This document shows positions 1-10,619 of a stretch of 64,000 bases of DNA, one piece after another. Origin of the DNA: Torreya grandis (Eukaryota; Streptophyta; Pinopsida; Cupressales; Taxaceae); assembly GCA_037957365.1 (NCBI GenBank), contig JARHVA010008357.1, positions 302,501-366,500 on the forward strand, read 5' to 3'. The notes below the pieces were generated by a model. That model saw only the letters and a program-made list of their open reading frames with translations, made no database searches and had not been told where the DNA came from. The translations under genes were made by a program, and so were the position numbers. Numbering within the stretch: position 1 is the stretch's first letter; every line of letters begins with the position of its first letter.

Positions 1-268
1 TAAATGAGAAGCATAAAGCCACCTACATTTGGCAATTTGAACATAAGATATTTATCAAATGGATAGTGAGTACCATTAACAGGATATCAACATTGGTTGG
101 TAAATGTCAAGTGCATCCACACTAACCAATTCAAACACAAATTATACATGTGCCTATGCAAATTATTGACCTCAGTATTACACCTAATTGACCTTAATAT
201 TACACCTAATCAAGCTAAATACATGTGTAGGAAAAACCATAAAATAGAATGAAAAACTTACATTAACA
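1..268 (-). repeat. 3' LTR of element A (partial)
   Basis: This stretch matches 9690-9934 closely and in the same orientation, for example the shared run ccacctacatttgg and the shared end at cattaaca/tagca. Read on the minus strand it starts TG at 268 and is preceded by a purine tract (269-277, TAAGGGGAA on the minus strand), which identifies it as the 3' LTR. About 160 bp of the LTR lie left of the window. Confidence 0.8.
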
Positions 269-480
269 TTCCCCTTAAGCATAACTTACGTGGGTAGAAT
301 AAGTTGATCCTAAAAATAAATCCAAACTAGGTACCCAAGAACAGAAAACCCACCCTTGATAATAAATAGAATATCCTCCCAAAAGTAGAGAGAGAGTAAT
401 AGGGGACTATAAACCCACCTAGAAGATGATGCTTGAGTAAATCTCACCAAATAAGAGATTTCAAAAGAAGATACTTGTTT
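269..480 (-). other. Polypurine tract and 3' untranslated region of element A
   Basis: The sequence next to the LTR is purine-rich on the minus strand (TAAGGGGAA at 269-277). It is followed by non-coding sequence up to the end of the RNase H remnant. A similar layout lies beside the 3' LTR of element B (2387-2560), which suggests that A and B are related families. Confidence 0.55.
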
Positions 481-2010
481 TGGATGAAGGGCTTGGTAAA
501 GATATTAGCTAAATGCTATGTAGTCTAGAAAAAATTGAGATCAATGACCTACTCTTGAATGAGATCTTGAATGAAGTGCATATGAATCTCAATGTGCTTG
601 GTCCACTAATGCTGGACTAGATTCCTATAGATCTTGATGGTGCTTTGGTTGTCATAGAAGATGATTGTGGTTCACATAGATTATATACCAAACTTAGTAA
701 TAATCCCATGAATCTAAATAGCCTTAGTAATAGAATTAACAACTCTTTTTTATTCAACCTCATTAGCTTCAACCTCATTAGATGATAAATTAATAACATT
801 ATACTTCTTTCTTGACCAACTAATTGGATTTGAACCAAGTGAAAAACTATATCCTAAAGTGGAATTCTGATGGTAAATATTGCTATACCAATATTAATAT
901 GTGTACCCAATCAAGTTAACATCAATACTTTATCTATATTGAATCCAAAAAATGTGAGTGCCCTAAATGTAGTGTAAAATATAAGTAGTTGCTTTCAAGT
1001 TTAGCTCATGCAATGTCTTCAAAAACATGGAGATTGTGCCCATTACATATGAAATGTCAGGTCCAGTTTGAGTCAGACAAATGAGGCTACTAATAAGTTT
1101 TCAATACAATAAAATGTAACATTATCCAATGTAGAATAAAAATCACCCTCAAGTTTGATTCCAAAAATAAAGGGAGTTGGATTTGGATTACAATCATCCA
1201 TGTGAAATCATGTGATAAAATTGAGATCATACTTAGTTTATGCAATGGTGATCCATGAGCCAAACTGTGAAATATCAATACTAAGGAAGTAATGCAACAA
1301 ACCCAATTCAATCCTAAAGAATCTATAATGTAAATTAATTTTCACTACTATAATAGAGGATGAGCAACTCCCCATTATCAATAGTTCATCAAAATACAAA
1401 ACTAGAATTAGGAGTGAGTCATCCTGCCATAAAATGTAGACATTTAAATCATAGTGGAATCTAGTAAACCCAATTATGAGGAGGAAGGAATCCATCTTGG
1501 ATTACTAATACTGAGGGATCTATTTGAGGCAATAGATATATTTTTGAAGTATGGAAACTATGTAAGAATCTTAAATAAAACCCTGAGACTGATCCATATA
1601 TATTTCCTCATCAAGGCCTCCATGAATATATTATCTCTTCACATTTATTTGATGAACATCCTAATGATGACTTACAAAAATGGTAAGAGTGAGCAAAATA
1701 GAGTTCACATTTATAAGTAGTAAAAAGTTCTTAATGTATTCAATGCCAAGAACCCATGAAAAATCATTTTATACTAGTCATGCTTTAAACTTATCCATTT
1801 ACCCATATGCTACAAATTTTGTTTGATAAATCCATCTACATCGAATAGGTTTCCTTCCCTTAGGAAGTTGAACCAAATCCCATTTGTGGTTCATAATCAA
1901 GGAGCTATACTCTTCATGCATACCTATATCCCAGTCAAGAGTGCCATAAGCCTCATGAAATTATTTTGGATCATATGAAATGGGAATGAATAAATGTGTT
2001 ATATCCTAAA
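481..2010 (-). pseudogene. Copia reverse transcriptase-RNase H remnant (element A)
   Basis: On the minus strand the RT begins near 2000 with the copia N-terminal signature (residues such as LVQLPKGRKPI then a W-I-Y core). It continues to the catalytic motif YFDEL at 1382-1396, where the usual YVDDL has lost its second Asp to Glu. The RT C-terminal region (GPDISYVMGTISMF) lies near 1000-1080. RNase H follows, with an SRKK..V..S motif near 790-830, the YDNQS active-site region near 650, TKHIEIHMHFI near 560-590 and IFTKPF near 490. The 15-bp unit ttcaacctcattagc is tandemly duplicated at 753-782 inside RNase H and repeats five residues (EVEAN). Several stops and frameshifts are present. Function: cDNA synthesis of the element, now lost. 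Confidence 0.85.
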
Positions 2011-2054
2011 AATATGATCATGTATGCCTAGTATCTGATGGATCCTAAAAGAGT

Positions 2055-2386
2055 TGTAGCTAGGATCACTAGATGAATGAATGGTCATGGTGGAGTGATC
2101 TCACAAGTCTAGCAAGTATACATCACATAAAGTTGATAATGAATGAAATCAAGCATAGATAAATACTATAAAAGGAATAAGATCAAATGAAATACTGTAT
2201 ATCATGTGTTGAATAAAAAATACAAATAGAGAGAGGTGTATATATAGGTTGGAGAGTAAAAGATACCACACATTCCAGTGAATGTGGTACTAATATTTCC
2301 ATGTAACCCAAATTACCTCTAGATCCATAAGTAAGATTGGACGACCATATAGGTAATACCCAGTGGGAAAAAGGCCTACACTAACA
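2055..2386 (-). repeat. 3' LTR of element B
   Basis: Same length as the copy at 5898-6229 and similar throughout. It contains the TATA-like block gtatatatag at 2238-2247 (ctatatatac on the minus strand), a plausible LTR promoter. On the minus strand it starts TGTTAG at 2386. Confidence 0.85.
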
Positions 2387-5300
2387 CCCCCATCATAAAT
2401 GTAGCTTAGGTAGGTGATGATATAAAGAAAAGGTTCCCAACAATAAGGCCTTATGAGGTACCCATGTACAATGAAATCTCTCATAAAGTAGAGAAAAGGA
2501 GAAAACCCATAATAAAAAACCTCCCCCCTAAAGATAGACAAGAATAAGAGGAGACTAAAATACCCCCCAAATGATGATTCTAAAGTAATCAGTACTCCAA
2601 GTATAGCTCACAAGATGGTGAAGGTTGATGACAAGACCGTCTCCTTGAAGACTGTAGAAGCTCCATTGACATCAAGCAGTGTTTTTCCCTTTAACAAAGG
2701 AAGAACCTAATGTGTGTACTAAAATTATACCCATTCCATAATGGAAGATGAAGGTAGAAGTATGAATTTCTCTAAATGTGGTCTAAATCATATTTGTGGC
2801 ATACGCCTGGCAATAATGTGTATAGAATCTAAAAGTAATAGAAGTGAACCAATCAAAATAATGACATAGAACATTCATTGAAAGAATGTCCATGTGAAGA
2901 GTGGAGCATGACTCACTAACTAAATAAATAAAGTCCACAAGAAGAGAAGAGTCATCGATGCTCACAATAGATGTACTCATAATATAAATAGTGGAGTCCT
3001 TCAAAGTGCAAGTTTGTGAAGGCTCTAAAAGAGTAACAATTATCATAGGAATGGAATTAGAATCTACAATAGGACAATTGAGGTATGGAAAAATATCATC
3101 CTATAGTGGAGGCTCAATAGAAGGAAGAGCACTGTCCACCATGGATATTTCATCACAAGAAACAAAAGTAGGAGGTAAGATTACAACTATCTCTAAAGAG
3201 ATGATAAGTAGTGGAAGAGTGATGTAAGTCTCAACTAGATCTCTAAAAAGACTTTATAGTAGACTCCAAATAGTGTGTGGACACTCTATATATTCCACAT
3301 GGAAATGAAGATCCATGGAAACATGTAGTAACAGAGTGGAAATAACCTTATCACAAGTATTTACCTACTTATCAAATCGAATAGGATTAGTGGGTGAAAA
3401 AATATATCCATATAGAAATGGAATATGATTCTTACGTGTGAGCAAGTGTTCCATATAAGCATACCATGATGAATAATTTTCCTTCCCAAAAAGGATCACT
3501 AGAGACAAAATAATTCTCCTCATCTGGATAGTAATAGTGCATGCTCTAGAGATGGACTTCAGAATACGTCAAAAATGAGTCCAATCAAGTAAATAAATAA
3601 GTGTAAAAGTGAAAATGCATGTTCAAATGGATGTCAAGATCTCCTAATAATGCATCCAAGAATACAAGATCAATTTGTGAAAATGGTCACTAAATGAGCA
3701 CAGGTAACAGTTATGAAAAATTAAATGTGTGCACAAGAGAATGTAGGACCCACAATAACTTCCCTAAGATAATCAATAGTGACCCCCCTTATGTTTTGCA
3801 ATTAAAATGATGCTCAATGTGAGGACATTATCCTTAACTAAAAATATGTCTAGATAGGTATGAGAAAACAATGCACAAGTGATAATGTACATCTCAATAA
3901 ATGGATGCCAAACTTATCTAATAATGCATCTATGAGAATGAGAAATTAATGCAATTAACCAAATTATTATACATGAAATCCAAACAATCCAAGCAGGAGG
4001 ATGTCAGACTCTATCAATAATGCATCCATATGAGAAGTAAATGTGTGAACTAGTCAGGTAGCCCCCCAAATTTTGGCACTTTATAATTCAAGGCATTTTA
4101 CAATGTAAATGGGATATCTACATGGAAAATTGAAAAATACACACTTTTTCAAAATATGGTGCTCAATTTTGAGCTATCATTTACAAGATATTAACAAAAC
4201 AAATTCTCATCAATAGCCCAAATAGTTACACTAAATGATTAAAATATGCCTAATGCTAAGGGGTTACCTAGTCTTCCAACCAGTTGTTAGAATCAGCACT
4301 AAACAAGGAATGCAATGGTTTTGTTTTTGAGGTGGAATTGGCCTCTTGCTAACTTGGGCCTCTCCCTTCATCTTCATCAAGAAAAAATACAAGGTAAATT
4401 AAAACTAATGAAATTATCCTTTAATATGTATTGTTTCTAAATTAAAAAACAATCAAAAATTTAGCATGTACCCCACACATAATAAGGACCCCCCCTCAAT
4501 AATCAATTCCACTTCTAAATATACACATCGAGACTTTGTCCCCCACTAGCATGTTATCACCCCCAAACAATAATTATTGTCTCCCACCGATAATTAAATG
4601 TCCCCACTTTACAACATGATTCATCCAACTTAGTCTTGATCTAAAATCTTTAAAATAAAATATCATTCATAATATTTGACTTCAATAAAAATTATTATTT
4701 CTAAAAATCTGCCAACTACCCATTCACATTTTTTACAGTGTGCAGGTAGTAGTAATAGTAGTGGGCAGGTGTGAATAGTTCACTATAATGATGTTGTAAA
4801 GTAGTTTTGAATGGTGGGGGAGATGTTATCGGCCAATGGAGATAGGTCACAAGCTCAATGAAGACTGTAATGGAATTTTCAAAGACTTTAAATGGTGTGA
4901 GATGTGGATGGTAAAGGAGCTTGATTTTGATGCCAAGATTGACCTAGACATGAGCACTAGTTGGTAGGAACATGTAGGCAGAAAACTAAACCAATGATTC
5001 AGGAGGAGAGAGTAGTACATAGGGTGTGTCTAGAGAGTATATCTACATAGGAAGGTCAAAGAAAAATAGAAAAGAAGGTTGTTAAGGTGTTACGAACTCA
5101 AAACTAGGTACTGTACTACCTTAAGCATGATATGTTGAATGATGGCATGTTGAAAACCAACATGCAACTTACAGGTAATGTCACATGGATCTTAAAATGG
5201 AGATTTTAAAAATCAGCATGCAAAATGTGTTTGGGAGGATGGTGGTGTTGAAAACCCCTCTAGAGTGTATGGTAGGATGGCTCAGCCTCTAAAATGAATC

Positions 5301-5897
5301 ATGGACTTTTCAAACTGATTTGAACCCAAACATATGGTGTGGGATAGTTATTTTTTCAAAAAACAAACTTCAAATCTATAGAAAATACCTTATATATAAA
5401 AATAAAACACATGAAAGTGTTGTTGTGAAGGTAAATAAACATTTGAAAATGCTAATACCAATGGTAGTTAGAGAAAAAATCATAAATGAACACATAGATC
5501 TATAACCAAACTCATACAACTAATGTAAACATGATCTAGATTCAAAACACCAAGTTTTCCAAAAAAACTTGCATATCTAAAATCTCTAGAATTTCAAAAC
5601 TTTGTTTGAATCCAAAGCTTTGCAATGGTGTAGATTTGAGAAATTGATTATCAAACCAGATCTATGATTCTACAACCCAACAAAAAAAGTGCTAATGTCA
5701 AATAAAATAATACAACAAATTAAATTTTAATGCCAAGAAATGATGGATTCAAAACCTTCAAATCTGAAATATATAATATTTCTCAAGAATTCCTATGATA
5801 ATACAATATCATATCTCAGGATTTCATAAAACAATAGAAAATAACTAACCAACTAGATAACTGAATACTAGATCAGTGCTCTAATACCATAAAGATT
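2387..5897 (-). other. Non-coding interior of element B
   Basis: Between the polypurine tract (2387-2393) and the primer-binding site (5873-5889) I find no retroelement protein motif. The open frames here are short and unlike any family I know. The stretch 4480-4610 is rich in C runs on the plus strand (G runs on the minus strand). This fits a TRIM/LARD-type non-autonomous element, or an internal region too decayed to read. Confidence 0.6.
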
Positions 5898-6229
5898 TGA
5901 AATCAAGACCATCAGATAAATGAATGGTCATGGTGGAGTGATATCATGAGTCTAACAAGTGCACATCACACAAAGTTGCTAATGAATGAAATCAAGCATA
6001 GAGAAATATTGAAAAAGGAAGAAGAGAAAATGAAATACTTTATATCATGTGTTGAAGTAAGAATACAAATGGACAGAGGTGTATATATAGGTTGGAGAGG
6101 GAAAGATACCACACATTCTAGTGAATGTGGTACTAATATTTCCAAGTAACCTAAATTACCTCTAGAGCCCTAAGTAAGCTAATACAACCATGTAGGAAAA
6201 ACCCAGTGGGAAAAAGGCCTACACCAATA
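5898..6229 (-). repeat. 5' LTR of element B
   Basis: Partner of 2055-2386. The TATA-like block is at 6081-6090 (ctatatatac on the minus strand). The primer-binding site lies just inside at 5873-5889. The terminal TG has become TA at 6229. Confidence 0.85.
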
Positions 6230-6429
6230 TATCCCCAACCCAATCACTTTCACTTTGTATTGTTTGTCTAGCCCATAGAGGGATTGAAGTCATAGATTTA
6301 GGATGAGATTCCTCAACCTCTAAAAATTTACTAATAAAATAAAGATATGAATCCATATCTCTTTTATCATAATTTAAACTAGATGAATAATCCTCATCAT
6401 TAGGAATCTACTTAGGATGATCTAAATCA

Positions 6430-7480
6430 TTAGAATTATCATCAAATCCTAGTGAATCCATAGAGGAGGGATACTTGTGTCAAGTGTGGATTCTAAAGGA
6501 CCCTCCCAAAAATGAACACTTCTCTTATGATCAATTCATGTGTGGTAGGATGAATAATTTTTTATCCCTTAACACCATCTAGATACAAAACATTGATGCA
6601 ATGCCTACTCTATGGATCTATTACTTTACGTTTCTTCTTAGGAATGCAAACCATAACTAGAGATCCAAACACTCTTAAGTGTTTAAATGTAGGTTTCTAA
6701 CTGATCCAAGCTTAAAAATGAGTTGTTCCTTTTAAGGATTGATGAGGAATGTAGTTTTATATGTAACATACACCACTAATGGCCTTTGCCCAGTATTGAG
6801 GTGTAAAAGATTTGAAGTGTATTATATAGTTTGCCATTTACTTCAAGGATTATTATTGCATTATAACATACCATTTTGTTGAGTATTGTATGTAAATATA
6901 CATTATAAATCCATTATGAAGTGTATAACTACTTATAAATATGGTTGGCATACTCTCCACCATTATTTGTGCATAAAACCCTGATATTTTTCCATGACTA
7001 TTTCTTTACAAGATCCTTGAAATGATGAAAAAGATCAAAAACTTCAAACTTTTGTTTGAGAAAGTGCACCAAAGTATACCTTTAAAAATCTTAAATGAAA
7101 TTAAGAATATATCTACTCCTGCTAAGCCAAGGCTATGGAAATGGACAAAAAATATCAATATGAACAAGATCCAAAATATGTGTAGCTCTCCATGATTTTG
7201 CTTTGTCATACTTTTCTTCAAGATGTTTACCTAGTATGCAACATTGGAAAACACCATCATAAAAAATAAATATAAGGATTCCTATAAACATGTCATGTTG
7301 ACTGAGTTGTTCCAAGTAGATATAGTTAAGATGACCAAATCACTCATGCCATAGCTTACTCACCCTATCTGAGTGAGTGAGTAGTGCAACATAAGCGTGA
7401 TTAGGAGTAAAATAAAGTGGACAACCATAATTGGTGATTTAATTTCCCAACTGCAATTGTAGAATTACTATGCAACCACC
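6430..7480 (-). pseudogene. Copia pre-integrase and integrase remnant (element A)
   Basis: On the minus strand, near 7340-7360 there is the pre-integrase motif LWHE.FGHLNYI. It is followed by C-ILGKHLEEKYDKAKSW and ATHILDLVHIDI (7133-7260), matching the conserved cysteine and first catalytic Asp region of copia integrase. The core continues through 7006-7130 in a shifted frame. The C-terminal part, with LRVFGS and a DGVKG.K block ending in VFIFGRV, is at 6500-6710. Several frames are needed to read it through, so it is a pseudogene. Role in an intact element: joining of cDNA to host DNA. The sequence 6240-6430 is the acidic linker towards RT that element B interrupts. Confidence 0.8.
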
Positions 7481-7780
7481 TAATGACCACATAATCTAGG
7501 GTAAATACAACTCTCTTACTTGATATATTGTAGGTGATTTGATAAATATATAGGAGATTAGTTGATATTCAGGAAACACATAGAACATCCTCAAATGCTC
7601 CATAACTCAATTAAATGGACCCTCTCTCACAAAATTATACATAAGTATCATCACCTATCAAAATATAAGACATATAATATGACTTTAAGGATGATAAAAG
7701 GTCTTGTGATGAACCCATATGATTCGATGCACAATACTAAATCACCCATGAGGAAGGATGAGATGTATCTAAAATAAGGT
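7481..7780 (-). pseudogene. Probable protease/gag C-terminal region of element A (poorly readable)
   Basis: By position this should encode the copia aspartic protease. I cannot identify a D-S/T-G motif with confidence, so this assignment rests on order alone. Confidence 0.3.
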
Positions 7781-7985
7781 CCTTACCCTTACCCTTACCT
7801 TTACCATTATATTTTTCATTAGATGAATTTGGAGTTGATGAAATTTTTTTGAAGGAATCATGGATACTTAAATTATTCCTCTCAAGAAATTTCGTTAAGT
7901 TTTATATTTGTTTCTTCATACATTTATGTTCATCATGCCTAATTCTCTTGTAATAGGCACACTTGACTTTATCTATATTAGGTTT
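7781..7985 (-). pseudogene. Gag zinc-knuckle remnant (element A)
   Basis: On the minus strand a short open stretch carries CAYYKRIRHDEHKC, a copia CCHC knuckle in which the second Cys is Tyr and the Gly before His is changed. It is followed by basic and glycine-rich residues (GKGKGK-like, 7779-7805). The knuckle would bind the element's RNA in the virus-like particle. Its metal site is broken. Confidence 0.7.
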
Positions 7986-9490
7986 GTCACTTTATATTTT
8001 AGTGCATATATAATTGGCATTTTCTAGTGTTTATATAATCATCACTTTATATTTAGTGCATATGCAATTGACAAGGGATAAAAGCACCCCATACCAGCCA
8101 AACAATAATTCTACAATAGCACCAATGTAAAGATCTAAAAAAGTACACACTTTAAAAAAATAGCACCCTAAAAAAATTTGAATACATAAATTTGTGTGCT
8201 TTACTATTTATTTCAATCAATATTTTATTAATTATTGAATAAAATCAATTCCATCCTTGACAATTTTACATTTTTTTGCATAATAAATATCATTGAGCCC
8301 TTTTCGGTTGGTTGTGACCATTGGATAAAATCCCATGTGACCAAGGGATAAACTTAATAAATTTGGTGATGTCGCCTTTTTTTCTCTCAACCATGCCAAA
8401 TATTATGTAATAGTAGGTACAACATTTCTAAGTCTTATGAAAATTTAATCAGGGTTGTGTAGGTTAACACAAAATTAACCTTTGTATAATTAAATATTTT
8501 GACTATATGTGGATTGAGAGTGATAATACATTACATAGTTCATGCCATATGTGGATGTCTATCTAATTGTATGTGTCTTTTCACAAATCCATTCATTTAT
8601 ACTATAGACTATTCCTATATACCCACCATCTATATCGTTTAATGTGTGTAGGCATAAAAATAAATGATGTTATTACAAGATCAAATCATATAGTTTTAAC
8701 ATTTACAGGATATCCTCATGCTCAGATGATTCATAAAATATATAAGAGGTCTAGATTAACATAATAAATTACACATATATGTAGGTACAACATTGTGTAC
8801 ATCTATAGGCAACCAATATAGTCAAACAACATCATATGGCTCAATATCCACCATCATATAATACACACAAAATGAGATGATCAATATATGTAATAGACCA
8901 TTTAGTACATCATATTATTAACCATAGTGCAAGACACACATTATCAAAATAAATATCATAGGTTGTCATGATAGACACAAAAATCCTCATGCACCACAAC
9001 ATAAAACACATAGTACATTGCTACAAACAAACTAGGGTCATGTAGATCTACAGATATCTCAAAACTGGTATCTACAAAATAAATTGCTAACAACCCTAAT
9101 AATTTTCTATAAAAAGCCATAAAAACCAAAAAAAATGATTTTTTTCAAGAAACACTCCAAACCTCTAAAATATTACAATGAATAGTATATAATAATACCC
9201 AAGTAGATTTAAAAAACCTAAAAAATTGAGTTTTTACACCAAAAAATTATGTTTTTGATAAATTAACAAGTAATCTTAAAGTTTTGAGGCTTTCAGACTC
9301 AATGGATTAGGTTAAAATACTTGAAAATAAACCTATACAATGATCATATCCCTTATTATTTATTATTCCCCCGATCTCCAAGGATGAAAGAGAAGAACAT
9401 ACTTAGGAATTAAAGGGTCTAATAAATAAATTCAATTACTCAAGATTTCAAAATGCATTAGAACAATATAATGTGTTCATTTTACCATAT
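7986..9490 (-). other. Unreadable gag/leader part of element A
   Basis: Between the knuckle and the primer-binding site I see no gag N-terminal motif. The stretch starts with a near-direct repeat (tcactttatatttt at 7987-8016 and again at 8042-8070, period 55). The rest is AT-rich with no recognisable feature. It may hold an undetected insertion or replacement of the gag N-terminus. Confidence 0.4.
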
Positions 9491-9505
9491 CTTCATCTGA
9501 TACCA
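9491..9505 (-). other. Primer-binding site of element A
   Basis: On the minus strand this reads TGGTATCAGATGAAG. It begins with the classic TGGTATCAGA complement of the plant initiator tRNA-Met 3' end and sits directly inside the right LTR. Confidence 0.8.
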
Positions 9506-9506
9506 T

Positions 9507-9934
9507 GTTATAATTAACCATGGTTTATCAAAATGGGCCATGATCAAGAACTAGTGAGATTCAAACACATTAGACTCTTAACATGCACATAGATAAATTA
9601 TTGTAGCAAAAGAGGAACTAAATATGAACATAATAGCAACTTATTACTATAATATATGAAAATAGATTTTAGGAGAGGTATATAAATAGGTAGAGGAGAG
9701 GCATAAATCCACCTACATTTGGTAATGTGGACACAAGATAGTTGTAAAATGGATAGTGAATACCATTTGTAAGATGTCAACATTATTTGGTAAAATTCAA
9801 GTGCATCCACAACAACCAATTTAACTAAAAATTATACATGCATTTACAAATTAATGACCTCATTATTACACCTAAGAAAACTAAATACATGTTTAATAAA
9901 GCCCATAAAATGGAATAAAAAACCTACACTAGCA
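9507..9934 (-). repeat. 5' LTR of element A
   Basis: The part 9690-9934 matches 1-268. The TATA-like stretch gtatataaatagg (9679-9691) is a candidate LTR promoter; its minus-strand reading is cctatttatatac. The outer end on the minus strand starts at 9934 (TGCTAG). Confidence 0.75.
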
Positions 9935-10013
9935 TTTTAATCTTGGTGTTGAGAAAGCATTGGAGTCCTTGTTTAGCTTATTGGTTAGTATTGTTAAGGC
10001 CAAGAGTAAAACC

Positions 10014-10087
10014 ATTAGTGTACACTAATTTAATTAGGAATTATATCCTTGTATTTAAATAATTCCCTTAGTGTAAATTAAATTAGT
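10014..10087. repeat. Perfect 16-bp palindrome and imperfect hairpin
   Basis: ATTAGTGTACACTAAT (10014-10029) is a perfect palindrome. It overlaps a larger imperfect hairpin whose arms include ACTAATTTAATT (10024-10035) against its inverse at 10076-10087, and GGAATTAT (10037-10044) against ATAATTCC (10059-10066). It could be a remnant of a small inverted-repeat element, but no target duplication is evident. Confidence 0.45.
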
Positions 10088-10134
10088 TAATACTTTTATT
10101 GTCAACATGAAAATGTTCATTGAAGAATGGAAAG

Positions 10135-10450
10135 AATAAATGCATGCAGTACTCAAGACCATTGATAATGTTATAGATATAATTTTAGAGTTATTTAAAT
10201 ATGTTGATAAACAAACCATTTTTATGCCAAATGGGAAATTGATCCCACATACTCATTTTAATACCTAGCTAATTCCTTTCATGTCAAGTGTTGAACAAAG
10301 GTTTGCACATGAAAATGAGGGAAGAAGAAACAATGATGCTATTAATTTAGATATGTATGGAAAGTAGAAGGTAGATATAGCTAACATAATCAATAATTTA
10401 TTTCATACTCCACTATTAAATCATAATATATTATTAAATAAATAAATAAT
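10135..10450 (+). pseudogene. Decayed coding remnant, unidentified
   Basis: About 95 codons in one plus-strand frame are open except for TAG at two positions, both explicable as CAG-to-TAG changes. The residues look like real protein: a hydrophobic start (TIDNVIDIILELFKYVD), then MPNGKLIPHTHFNT, then a charged part (EQRFAHENEGRRNNDAINLD) and IANIINNLFHTPLLNHN. A Thr-rich stretch follows in a shifted frame near 10530-10600. I do not recognise the family. A retrotransposon or other mobile-element protein is likeliest given the surroundings. Confidence 0.4.
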
Positions 10451-10619
10451 ACTCTTTAGAACACCAATTATGGATATAACTAGAGTGGACAAATAGTTTC
10501 CAATAATTACACTCATTTTTATAATCTAATATGCAAATCCAATTGTAACTACCAGTCTCACTACCTCGATAACTCAAACTACCACTCAATCACTAAAGCA
10601 ACCTTCTTTATCTAAATAA

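Larger units (their letters stand above)
2055..6229 (-). mobile_element. LTR retrotransposon B, non-autonomous, nested in A
   Basis: Two direct repeats of equal length (332 bp) at 2055-2386 and 5898-6229 flank about 3.5 kb. The right copy is followed (minus strand) by a primer-binding site, TGGTATTAGAGCACTGA at 5873-5889, which is an initiator-tRNA-Met type with one C-to-T change. The left copy is preceded by a purine tract (minus strand ATGGGGG, 2387-2393). These place the 5' LTR on the right and the transcript on the minus strand. The interior shows no gag, protease, integrase or RT motif on either strand, so B probably moved using enzymes of a relative. It sits in the integrase-RT linker of element A. 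I do not see a clear target duplication (2050-2054 agagt, 6230-6234 tatcc). Confidence 0.8.
1..9934 (-). mobile_element. Ty1/copia LTR retrotransposon A, decayed, 3' end beyond window
   Basis: A degenerate copia element read on the minus strand. Going right to left it shows a 5' LTR (9507-9934), a tRNA-iMet primer site (9491-9505), a gag zinc-knuckle remnant, pre-integrase and integrase, reverse transcriptase, RNase H, a purine tract (269-277) and a 3' LTR that starts at 268 and leaves the window. The integrase-before-RT order is diagnostic of Ty1/copia. The element is interrupted between integrase and RT by element B (2055-6229). Every domain carries stops and frameshifts, so it cannot encode a working polyprotein. 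The N-terminal part of gag is not recognisable. The 5 bp after the right LTR (9935-9939) would be one copy of the target duplication; the other lies outside the window. Confidence 0.85.

Noticed and set aside
7779..7805. Telomere-like run of ccctta/ccttac
   Set aside because: The plant telomere unit is CCCTAAA. On the minus strand this run encodes the Gly-Lys linker next to the gag zinc knuckle of element A.
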